Origin: Nitrospira sp. ST-bin5
GTDB taxonomy: Bacteria; Nitrospirota; Nitrospiria; Nitrospirales; Nitrospiraceae
Assembly (NCBI GenBank): GCA_002083555.1
Contig: MSXN01000011.1
Location: 330-58,530 of the forward strand
Reading direction: 5' to 3'
DNA: 58,201 bases
The translations under genes and the position numbers were made by a program. Within the stretch, counting starts at the first letter, position 1. Every line of letters starts with the position of its first letter. Shown here one piece after another: positions 51,814-58,201 of this stretch. The notes beneath the pieces were generated by a model that saw nothing but the letters and a program-made list of their open reading frames with translations, had not been told where the DNA came from and searched no databases.

Positions 51814-53373
51814 ATGTTTCTGACATCCAGTTGGTTTCTCGGAGTCGTTCTCCCAATCTGTCTTACGACGTTTCTTCTCCTGCGCCGCTGGGCCCCACCC
51901 ACCTTTTCTCTCGGATGGCTTTGCCTCTGTTCAATCTTACTCTATGGGTGGTGGGATCCAGCTCACCTGCCCGTGCTCCTTGGCTCACTCATTACCAACT
52001 ACTCCATAGGTTATGGGCTCATCAAGATGACACATACGAGCGTTATCGCCAAGACCCATGTCCTGACGGGAGGGATCGCCCTTAACCTATTCGTGCTGGC
52101 CTACTACAAGTACGCAGCCTTTACTGCAACAATTGTAAATGATCTTGCAGGAACAACATTTGCCCCCCCTCTAGATCCTGCTCCACTAGGGATTTCGTTC
52201 CTGACCTTTTTGCAGATCGCCTATCTGGTTGACCTGTCTCGGTCTCCATCAAAACATCATTCATGGCTCGACTACACGCTCTTCGTCACCTTCTTCCCGA
52301 AATTGGTTGCAGGCCCTATCCTTCGGCGAGAACAGTTTCTTCCGCAGATAGACGCACTGAGAACGGGCTCCTTCTCTACTGCGATTCATCTGGCTGAAGG
52401 AATCAGCTATTTTGCGATCGGGCTCGCCAAAAAGCTTGTCATCGCAGATAGCTTTGGCCCGTTGATCAATCCCACATTCACCTCCCTGGCCTCGGGATCA
52501 TCCCTGAGTATGGCGGAAGCGTGGCTGGCTGTTTCAGCATATACATTCCAATTGTACTTCGACTTCTCAGGGTACACGGACATGGCCATCGGGATTGCCC
52601 GAATGTTCGGCTTCACACTACCAGGGAATTTTCATGCTCCCTACAAGGCCACAAGCATCATTGATTTTTGGCGAAGATGGCACATTACTTTTTCTTCATT
52701 TCTTCGCGATTACTTATACTTCCCCTTGGGCGGCAACCGAAAAGGTGCGCTGCGCCAGTATGTAAACCTGTTTGCAATTATGATTCTTGGGGGCCTCTGG
52801 CATGGAGCCAACTGGACATTCGTCGTGTGGGGGGGACTCCACGGATTCTACCTTTGCGTCAACCATCTATGGAGAAAAGTACAGATCGATCTCCCCGATT
52901 GGCTCTGTCACGTACTGACATCCATCTGCGTTATGCTGGCATGGGGATGGTTTCGCGCCGATACAGTTGCAGCAGGTCTGCACCTCAGCCAAGCTCTCGT
53001 TGGGCTAACAAGCCTATTGCCCACAAATCTGACGCTGGCTGAAGTTAAGGAAGCCGTGCAAACACCAGCCCCTTCGATTGAGGCTTTCGCATTGGTGTTC
53101 CACGATCTCAGCATCGCTCTACCATTTGAATCACGAACCATCTACCCCATGGATATCCTCACATCTAACGCAAGCCTAACTGGGCTGCTTTTTCTGGCCG
53201 CAACGATCGTGGCGTGGAAAGGTCCGACTACTCAAGAATGGGTACAGGGCACCCCTACCCTACGGTCGAATTGGACACTAAGACGGGCAGCCGTTATTGG
53301 ATTGCTCTTGTATGGGGCATTCTTGGCCTCAATCAATGCAGCTCGGGGCGCGTTTATTTATCAGCAATTCTAA
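51814..53373 (+). CDS. MBOAT family O-acyltransferase (AlgI-like)
   Basis: A 519-residue membrane protein with about ten to eleven helices. It carries the MBOAT landmarks: the active His in LGGLWHGANWTF near residue 332, the early P-L-G-I-S-F-x-T-F, FDFSGYTDMAIG, and DFWRRWHITFSSFLRDYLYFPLGG (in part). AlgI-like proteins move acyl groups across the membrane to sugars or other polymers. It is followed by the SGNH partner after four bases. The region is clearly less GC-rich than its neighbours. Confidence 0.92.
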   Translation: MFLTSSWFLGVVLPICLTTFLLLRRWAPPTFSLGWLCLCSILLYGWWDPAHLPVLLGSLITNYSIGYGLIKMTHTSVIAKTHVLTGGIALNLFVLAYYKYAAFTATIVNDLAGTTFAPPLDPAPLGISFLTFLQIAYLVDLSRSPSKHHSWLDYTLFVTFFPKLVAGPILRREQFLPQIDALRTGSFSTAIHLAEGISYFAIGLAKKLVIADSFGPLINPTFTSLASGSSLSMAEAWLAVSAYTFQLYFDFSGYTDMAIGIARMFGFTLPGNFHAPYKATSIIDFWRRWHITFSSFLRDYLYFPLGGNRKGALRQYVNLFAIMILGGLWHGANWTFVVWGGLHGFYLCVNHLWRKVQIDLPDWLCHVLTSICVMLAWGWFRADTVAAGLHLSQALVGLTSLLPTNLTLAEVKEAVQTPAPSIEAFALVFHDLSIALPFESRTIYPMDILTSNASLTGLLFLAATIVAWKGPTTQEWVQGTPTLRSNWTLRRAAVIGLLLYGAFLASINAARGAFIYQQF

Positions 53374-53377
53374 CCAT

Positions 53378-54433
53378 ATGACCGCATACCGCTACCTCAT
53401 TCAAATTGCTTTCATCTTTTTCACACTGACGTCAATGCATGCAGGACTGTTTATCTATCAACTGGGTGCGCCCGTCCAAGCCGAGTATTGGCTCTATGAC
53501 TCCGCAATAGTGAAACATCACCTAGCCGCCCACACGTCCACCCCCAAAGTTCTCGTCCTGGGGGGATCGAGCACTTTATTTGGCATCGACTCAAAGATGA
53601 TCGAATCCGAGCTTGGCCTTCCAACGATCAATCTTGCTCTGCATGCAGGGTTTTCTTTCAACCATGCCTTTCGTGAAGCTCAACAGTTTCTGCAACCGCA
53701 CGACCAAGTTATCCTAGGAATTGAGTACTACCGCTATTCTCGCAACCGCCCTTACGACCGTTGGTTCACAAACCAAGTGATGAGCTGGAACACTGACTAC
53801 TTTTGGACTCTCTCATGGTTTCAACGAGCCACTTTTATTCACTCGGTGCCTTGGCATCGGCTAGCCGCGGGAACGCTGGCCCAAGCTTTTAAAGCACAGT
53901 CCCCAGTCTTAATAAAACGGGCGCTGAGACAGCACGCACAAATCCTGGAAGAACATGAACAGGCTCAGCATGAAACTTCACTTGCACCTCGTTACCTATA
54001 CTCGCCCAGGAACATCAATTCTCACGGCGATATCCGATTCTCAAGAACGACGCCAGAATTAGACGATACGGATTATGGACTAACCCTTCCTTTTGAATCT
54101 TTCAATGAGGTATGGGACGAGTTCCGCGCATTCGCAGCCTACTGCCGAAAAAAAGACATAACCGTTTGGGTAATCTGGGCTCCAACAATGAAAAGCGCCG
54201 CACTCAATTTCGGCAATCCTGCGGTGCAAGCCCATATTCAGAAATTATCTCAGGAGCTGAGACTCCTTCACTGGACAATCCTTGGATCACCTGTCGATTT
54301 CCAGTATGAGAAAACCCTGTTTGCCGACACCGCAGATCATCTCATGCCGGAAGGCCGACGCACCAGGACTGAGAGGATCCTCCAAGAGATTCGCATATCA
54401 TCGCCCACATTCCCATCAGCTACACTTAGATAG
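53378..54433 (+). CDS. SGNH-hydrolase-like protein, partner of the MBOAT acyltransferase
   Basis: A 351-residue protein with an N-terminal membrane helix (about residues 5-30), then a soluble SGNH-like domain: block I is GGSSTLFGIDS (Ser near 65), an Asn in NLALHAG, and the D-x-x-H pair in TADHLMPEG near the C-terminus. Such AlgJ/AlgX-like proteins transfer the acetyl group presented by MBOAT onto a polysaccharide. The ATG at 53378 lies four bases after the MBOAT stop. Composition is AT-rich like its neighbour. Confidence 0.82.
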   Translation: MTAYRYLIQIAFIFFTLTSMHAGLFIYQLGAPVQAEYWLYDSAIVKHHLAAHTSTPKVLVLGGSSTLFGIDSKMIESELGLPTINLALHAGFSFNHAFREAQQFLQPHDQVILGIEYYRYSRNRPYDRWFTNQVMSWNTDYFWTLSWFQRATFIHSVPWHRLAAGTLAQAFKAQSPVLIKRALRQHAQILEEHEQAQHETSLAPRYLYSPRNINSHGDIRFSRTTPELDDTDYGLTLPFESFNEVWDEFRAFAAYCRKKDITVWVIWAPTMKSAALNFGNPAVQAHIQKLSQELRLLHWTILGSPVDFQYEKTLFADTADHLMPEGRRTRTERILQEIRISSPTFPSATLR

Positions 54434-54461
54434 GTCATGCCTTACACGCTTCTCCTGAAAC

Positions 54462-54878
54462 ATGAGACCACCTCCAATCAACGCTGAACTGCATAGAAAC
54501 CATTCTGAAAGCGCACTTTCTTATTCGGCCTTGCTCATCCACATGATCTTCGTCTACTTCGTATTATTCAGCGACATGCTCTTAGACAAACCGCGGCCGA
54601 TCATTTGACTTCACATACTTGTAGTTGTTGGCGGAGCCTTCATCGAGTTCAGCGGCTGGATCTGTCCGCTGACTCCGTTGGAAAGTTGGCTGCGCGAACA
54701 AGGCGGGGCACAGGTCTACGAAGGTGATTTCCTCGGTCATTACCTGCTTGCCCTTCTCTATCCAAACAACCTCACTCGCCCCGCACAGTTGATGCTCGGT
54801 CTCTTCGTGATCGCCATGAACACGGCGATTTACCTATGGCTCTGGCGAAGAACTAGGCTGCACCGCACTCATCCCTGA
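54462..54878 (+). pseudogene. DUF2784 family membrane protein, interrupted by an in-frame TGA
   Basis: Read from ATG 54462 to the stop ending at 54878, the frame encodes 138 residues that match DUF2784 throughout: SYSALLIHMIFVYFVLF, then GGAFIEFSGWICPLTPLE, then GDFLGHYLLALLYP and a final helix. Codon 49 is TGA (54606-54608), at a place where relatives have Trp before a Leu-His pair. No other disruption is seen, so one base change (TGG to TGA) would explain it. It may be a pseudogene, a sequencing error, or rare read-through. It follows the O-acyltransferase pair. Confidence 0.75.
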
Positions 54879-55013
54879 CGCATCACGGTAAAAGCCGGGC
54901 AAGACTTTACGAATCTCACCGGTATTTGGATGCATCGTCCACTCGGTGCATTCAGAATTGCTCGTCTCGCACAAATTTCCGCATCCAATACTTCATCCCA
55001 CACATCCGACGCG

Positions 55014-55047
55014 CGAGGTCCTTCGTAAGACGAGGTCCTTCGTAAGA
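55014..55047. repeat. Perfect 17-base tandem duplication
   Basis: CGAGGTCCTTCGTAAGA occurs at 55014-55030 and again at 55031-55047, upstream of the haemoglobin/P460 gene. Confidence 0.9.
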
Positions 55048-55106
55048 TTGGACAACGGAGCAAGACACCCATCACTCAATTATTCCAACTAGGGAGGTGA
55101 CCTATC

Positions 55107-56030
55107 ATGAGACAACCCATCGCATCCTATCTTGCCATCGGCGGATTACTATTGACGCTGGGCGGCTGTAACACCGTGGACTCATCGGGCGGTAAAATGG
55201 CGGCAGACAAGTCGCTGTACGACCGGCTGGGAGGAAAACCGGCGATCACCACCGTCGTTGAGGATTTCGTCGGACGGGTCGCCGCCGACAGCCGCATCAA
55301 CGGCAAATTCGCCACCGCCAATATTCCTCGCCTCAAGATGCTGCTGGTCGAGCAGATCTGCCAGGCCTCCGGCGGTCCCTGCACCTATACGGGTCGCGAT
55401 ATGAAGACGACTCATGCGGGGATGGGACTGACCGGGGATGATTTCGACGCGCTGGTCGGCGATCTGGTTGCCACACTCAACAAATTCAAAGTCGGTGATC
55501 GCGAGAAGAACGAACTGCTTGGCGCGCTCGGTCCGATGAAGAAAGACATCGTCACGTCGCCGATGGCCATGGCCGGTCCTGACGGCACGCTGCCACTGCC
55601 CGCCGACTATAAATCCTGGCCGAAGTTCCTGACGGACATTCCGAAAGGCGAAGCCAAACAGGTCCGTGACATCTACATCAACCCGACCGGCGCAAGAACA
55701 TCAGCAGGACAGAACTTTCCGAACGGCACGGTCATGGTGATGGAAATCTACAAAGCCAAGATGGATGGGGACAAGCTCATGACCAGCATGGATGGCAAAC
55801 CGATGAAAGGCGATCTGGCGAAGGTGTTTGTCATGGGGAAGGAACAGGGCTGGGGCGACAAGCTGCCCGAGAATCTGAAGAACGGCGACTGGGCCTATGC
55901 GGCGTACGATGCGACGAGCAAGCCGCTGATGGAAGATTTCACCAAGTGCCGCGCCTGCCACACGCCGCTGGCGCAGAAAGATTTCGTCCACCGCTACGAC
56001 GAATACTTCCAGACGAGAGGACGGATGTAA
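55107..56030 (+). CDS. Truncated haemoglobin-cytochrome P460 fusion lipoprotein
   Basis: A 307-residue lipoprotein. The signal ends at lipobox LGGC (C21). Residues 33-150 are a group 1 truncated haemoglobin (SLYDRLGGKPAI, and proximal-His candidate H103 in DMKTTHAGMG). Residues 155-307 are a cytochrome P460 domain with the haem c motif C281-R-A-C-H285 and the KDFVHRYDEYF tail. P460 enzymes oxidise hydroxylamine (to N2O with NO) and bind NO, while truncated globins bind O2/NO. The fusion should therefore act on reactive nitrogen species in the periplasm. A GGGAGG site precedes the ATG. A stable hairpin follows the stop. Confidence 0.88.
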   Translation: MRQPIASYLAIGGLLLTLGGCNTVDSSGGKMAADKSLYDRLGGKPAITTVVEDFVGRVAADSRINGKFATANIPRLKMLLVEQICQASGGPCTYTGRDMKTTHAGMGLTGDDFDALVGDLVATLNKFKVGDREKNELLGALGPMKKDIVTSPMAMAGPDGTLPLPADYKSWPKFLTDIPKGEAKQVRDIYINPTGARTSAGQNFPNGTVMVMEIYKAKMDGDKLMTSMDGKPMKGDLAKVFVMGKEQGWGDKLPENLKNGDWAYAAYDATSKPLMEDFTKCRACHTPLAQKDFVHRYDEYFQTRGRM

Positions 56031-56041
56031 CTCACACTATC

Positions 56042-56069
56042 GCGGGGGCTGCGTCCGCGCAGCTCCCGC
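56042..56069. terminator. Hairpin after the haemoglobin/P460 gene
   Basis: GCGGGGGCTGCG (56042-56053), loop TCCG, and CGCAGCTCCCGC (56058-56069) form a 12-base stem with one G:T pair. There is no T-run after it, so its role as a terminator is only likely. Confidence 0.55.
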
Positions 56070-56132
56070 CATATTCTGGGACAGTTTAACTGGCGAGACT
56101 TAGCAGACTCGATTCAGTGACCATTTTTTCGC

Positions 56133-56504
56133 CTAATATACCTGCTCCTTATAATCCGGATCCTCGAAGGCGAGAAAACAGCCCGTCTTGATATCTTCAT
56201 ATGTGGCCTTTGTACCATCGTAGCAATAGTTTCCATACTCGTGCCGTGTATGCACTTTCACTACACTATTGCTCGTTCGGTCGATCACTGGTCCCGTTCT
56301 TAACGCCAGGAGAACGATGCCTCTTTCGCGACTTTCCAGTATAGACTCCGTGTTGTTGCCCAAGTGAATATCTTCTAACGCAATCTTCCTAAGCGATTCT
56401 GGAAGCCTAGTCCACAATGCTTGCGGGACCTCTTCGACAAATCCATTCCCAGTCCATGTTGGGCACTCATACTGAGTGGTTGTACCAAGATCATGTATGC
56501 GCAT
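56133..56504 (-). CDS. Hypothetical protein
   Basis: A 123-residue cytosolic protein without a recognised domain. The composition is mixed, with four cysteines spread out (residues 14, 94, 109 among them) and a C-terminal FLAFEDPDYKEQVY. A GAGGGC site lies just before the ATG at 56504, and the gene is on the same strand as the toxin-antitoxin pair, 36 bases after it. It may be cargo of that module, but nothing in the sequence shows a role. Confidence 0.55.
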   Translation of the reverse strand: MRIHDLGTTTQYECPTWTGNGFVEEVPQALWTRLPESLRKIALEDIHLGNNTESILESRERGIVLLALRTGPVIDRTSNSVVKVHTRHEYGNYCYDGTKATYEDIKTGCFLAFEDPDYKEQVY

Positions 56505-56540
56505 TTCAGCCCTCTAGTGGAGGGGCTCTGCCGCCGCCCC

Positions 56541-56891
56541 TTAGGCCGCTCGCTTCTTGGACGAACGTCCGCTCGGACGACGGCCAGGGGCGTGCGACAC
56601 CTGCGCCTGCAATTTCAATCCTAACGCACCCATCACCTTCAGCACTGTATCGAACCCAGGGCTTCGCTCACCTGACAGCGCCTTATACAGGCTCTCGCGC
56701 GACAGTCCTGCTTCCCGCGCTACTTTCGCCATCCCCTTGGATCGTGCGACATGGCCCAAAGCTTTGGCGATAAAAGCCGCATCGCCATTGGCTTCCTCGA
56801 ACGTTGCCTCCAGATACGCCGCCACCTCTTCCGACGATCTCAGATGGTCTGCCGTGTCATACCGAGTGGTCGTCGTTTTTTTCATCATCAC
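56541..56891 (-). CDS. Antitoxin, HigA-like (addiction-module antidote)
   Basis: A 116-residue DNA-binding protein of the type annotated as addiction-module antidote (TIGR02684-like). The helix-turn-helix reads MAKVAREAGLSRESLYKALSG near residue 55, after the LGHVARSKG segment. It should neutralise the toxin and repress the operon. It starts within the last four bases of the toxin gene; the toxin-first order is as in HigBA. The C-terminal tail is basic. Confidence 0.88.
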   Translation of the reverse strand: MMMKKTTTTRYDTADHLRSSEEVAAYLEATFEEANGDAAFIAKALGHVARSKGMAKVAREAGLSRESLYKALSGERSPGFDTVLKVMGALGLKLQAQVSHAPGRRPSGRSSKKRAA

Positions 56892-57184
56892 TCCTCCAAA
56901 TTCCTCACGAGCCGTAGCGCCCGTTGAATGTCGGCCGCCTGTGTCCGTTTATCTCCACCGGCCAACAGAACGATGACCTCTTCCCCTCGCTGTATGAAAT
57001 ACACCCGATACCCAGGCCCGTAGTCGATCCGCATTTCCGATACGCCCTCCCCAACCGGCTTGACGTCTCCGGGATTACCGTCTACCAGCCGCTCGATCCT
57101 GACAAGGACACGTGCTCGCGCGCGCACATCACGCAAACCGTCCAACCACCTGGCGAACACCCGTGTTGTGCGGATCTCAAACAT
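56888..57184 (-). CDS. Toxin, HigB/RelE-like (phage Gp49 family)
   Basis: A 98-residue protein with the Gp49/RelE-like fold: TTRVFARWLDGLRDVRAR at the start, then GVSEMRIDYGPGYRVYF and VLLAGGDKRTQ, which is the TIGR02683 pattern. RelE-like toxins cleave mRNA on the ribosome; catalytic residues near the end (Y, R, K) are present. The ATG at 57184 is chosen over a TTG at 57190 because the promoter's start point falls at about this ATG. The operon also includes the antitoxin downstream. Confidence 0.88.
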   Translation of the reverse strand: MFEIRTTRVFARWLDGLRDVRARARVLVRIERLVDGNPGDVKPVGEGVSEMRIDYGPGYRVYFIQRGEEVIVLLAGGDKRTQAADIQRALRLVRNLEE

Positions 57185-57189
57185 AGCCA

Positions 57190-57218
57190 AATGTAGCCAT
57201 ACGGCTACAGCTTGTCAA
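57190..57218 (-). promoter_or_regulatory. HigBA promoter with operator in the spacer
   Basis: On the minus strand a perfect -35 TTGACA (57218-57213), a 17-base spacer and -10 TACATT (57195-57190). Inside the spacer lies the inverted repeat TGTAGCC-ATAC-GGCTACA (57192-57209, plus strand), a fitting operator for the antitoxin. Transcription should start about at the toxin ATG, so the mRNA may be leaderless. Confidence 0.7.
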
Positions 57219-57334
57219 TCAGGACTCCTCCGAAGTACTGTACTGCCCTGCGGTCAGCCGTTCGGCCGACTCTCGACATTGGCTAGATGACAATTAGGCG
57301 TCAACCATCCCTCCCCCCCCCGGCAACATCCCGA

Positions 57335-57364
57335 TTGACCGGACGGGCGCAGAGTTGATAGATA
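57335..57364 (+). promoter_or_regulatory. Possible sigma-70 promoter of the ArsM-like gene
   Basis: TTGACC (57335-57340), an 18-base spacer and TAGATA (57359-57364), 45 bases before the ATG. Confidence 0.4.
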
Positions 57365-57408
57365 CAGCGAGCCAGCTTCAGACCTTGTCAGACCATCACG
57401 AGGACACC

Positions 57409-58201
57409 ATGCCGATAGATGAAATCGAGAAAAAAGTCAGCGATCGTTACGCCAAAGCCGCCAGCACGGGGGAGCAGATGTGCTGCCCTACCAGTTACGA
57501 CATGGCGAACCTTAAATCGTTCATCCCCGAAGAGGTTCTCAAGATTTCGTATGGGTGCGGCACTCCGGCCGGACTGAACACTGTCAGCGCTGGCGAAACC
57601 GTCCTGGACATCGGGTCGGGCGGCGGGATTGATTGCTTCGAGGCTTCGCGCCTCGTCGGCCCCACCGGCCACGTGATCGGCATCGACATGACCGATACGA
57701 TGCTCGACATTGCGCGCAAGAATGCCGTCGTGGTCGCCACCAACCTGGGCTATCCCGCATCCAATGTCGAGTTCCGCAAAGGGATGGCCGACGCCATGCC
57801 GGTCACCGACAATACCATCGACCTGATTATTTCCAACTGCGTGATCAACCTGGCTCCCGACAAGCGGAAGGTCTTTCGCGAGATGTTCCGCGTGGCCAAG
57901 CCGGGCGGACGATTTACGATTTCCGACATCGTCGCGGACCAGCCGGTGCCGCAATATCTGGTGCATGACGCAGAGAAATGGGGTGACTGCTTATCAGGCG
58001 CCCTGACGTTGACTGACTACATGGCCGGGATGACCGAGGCCGGGTTTGTCGGCCTGCATCTGATCAAGTCCTCCCCTTGGCAACGGATCGACGGCATTCA
58101 TTTTTTCTCCGTCACCTTGACCGGTTACAAGCTTCCCGCTGAAACAGCGACACGCCCAGCTCGTTACGCCACCCTCCGAGGCCCCTTCAGCCGCGTGGTC
58201 G
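57409..58201 (+). CDS. ArsM-like methyltransferase (3' end beyond the window)
   Basis: The visible 264 residues have no stop before the right edge. They match arsenite-methyltransferase-like proteins: an N-terminal MCCPTSYD (Cys pair near residues 25-26), the KISYGCGTP segment, motif I VLDIGSGGGIDCF, a motif II GIDMTD, and ISNCVINLAPDKRKVFRE. This family transfers methyl groups to arsenite or to similar thiol-bound substrates. ACGAGGA lies just upstream of the ATG. A neighbouring ars operon is not visible, so arsenic as the substrate is only likely. Confidence 0.85.
   Translation, partial: MPIDEIEKKVSDRYAKAASTGEQMCCPTSYDMANLKSFIPEEVLKISYGCGTPAGLNTVSAGETVLDIGSGGGIDCFEASRLVGPTGHVIGIDMTDTMLDIARKNAVVVATNLGYPASNVEFRKGMADAMPVTDNTIDLIISNCVINLAPDKRKVFREMFRVAKPGGRFTISDIVADQPVPQYLVHDAEKWGDCLSGALTLTDYMAGMTEAGFVGLHLIKSSPWQRIDGIHFFSVTLTGYKLPAETATRPARYATLRGPFSRVV

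Noticed and set aside
54606..54608. TGA as selenocysteine in DUF2784
   Set aside because: Relatives have Trp here, not Cys/Sec, and no SECIS-like hairpin was seen after the codon.
57388..57966. 192-codon open frame on the minus strand
   Set aside because: Antisense to the ArsM-like methyltransferase, whose motifs are clear on the plus strand.

Overview
The window is GC-rich bacterial chromosome, densely coded on both strands. Gene content suggests a member of the Nitrospirota, most likely Nitrospira. The grounds are a haem-binding DUF3365 protein beside two histidine kinases, a truncated-haemoglobin/cytochrome P460 fusion lipoprotein, several small CxxC zinc-ribbon proteins, and an intergenic element ending in CTGCTAG of a kind I remember from Nitrospira genomes. 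This assignment is inference: no rRNA, tRNA or nitrification enzyme is present to confirm it. I found no CRISPR array, prophage or intact insertion sequence.

Layout, left to right. 1-317: a Grx4-type glutaredoxin (cut by the window edge) and BolA, a pair linked to iron-sulfur clusters and iron. 658-5297: a signalling operon with a receiver protein, a histidine kinase fused to a Rossmann domain, a large Cache/HAMP/PAS kinase and a c-type haem DUF3365 protein. 5338-9576: AI-2E family permease, bactofilin, a MITE-like element, and a bifunctional class A penicillin-binding protein. 9708-24299: a leftward block for a giant surface protein. It holds TolC-like, periplasmic adaptor, GAF-adaptor, site-2-protease/adaptor hybrid, a protein of about 2360 residues (LEPR-XLL-like, DUF4347, delta-60 and cadherin-like repeats, C-terminal membrane anchor) and an overlapping diguanylate cyclase. 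No ABC ATPase or RND pump is encoded in the block, which makes it the best candidate for a poorly described export or processing system.

24618-41381 is mostly housekeeping and accessory genes: zinc-ribbon protein, receiver protein, Uup ABC-F ATPase, sodium/solute symporter, two PilZ proteins, HEAT-repeat lipoprotein-like protein, DUF5069, porin, Tag glycosylase, a stand-alone C39-like peptidase, GNAT, RBBP9-like hydrolase, methyltransferase, release factor 3, nitrilase-family amidohydrolase and a CPA1 antiporter.

41563-51023 begins with a TetR regulator and a membrane SRPBCC protein, then an ECF42-type sigma factor locus: three DGPF/YCII proteins, a PhnB/VOC protein, SRPBCC, DUF1579, a lipoprotein, a BNR-propeller protein, a MoaD/ThiS-like protein, a methyltransferase and a TfoX N-terminal protein. 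Three copies of a TGTCGA-N16/17-CGAC(T/C)A promoter-like motif precede genes in this locus and give it an internally consistent regulon.

51072-54878 holds an orphan secreted protein, then a visibly AT-richer O-acyltransferase island (MBOAT plus SGNH-like partner) and a DUF2784 gene broken by a single in-frame TGA. 55107-58201 holds the haemoglobin/P460 fusion, a HigBA-type toxin-antitoxin pair with a well-formed, probably leaderless autoregulated promoter, and an ArsM-like methyltransferase cut by the right edge.
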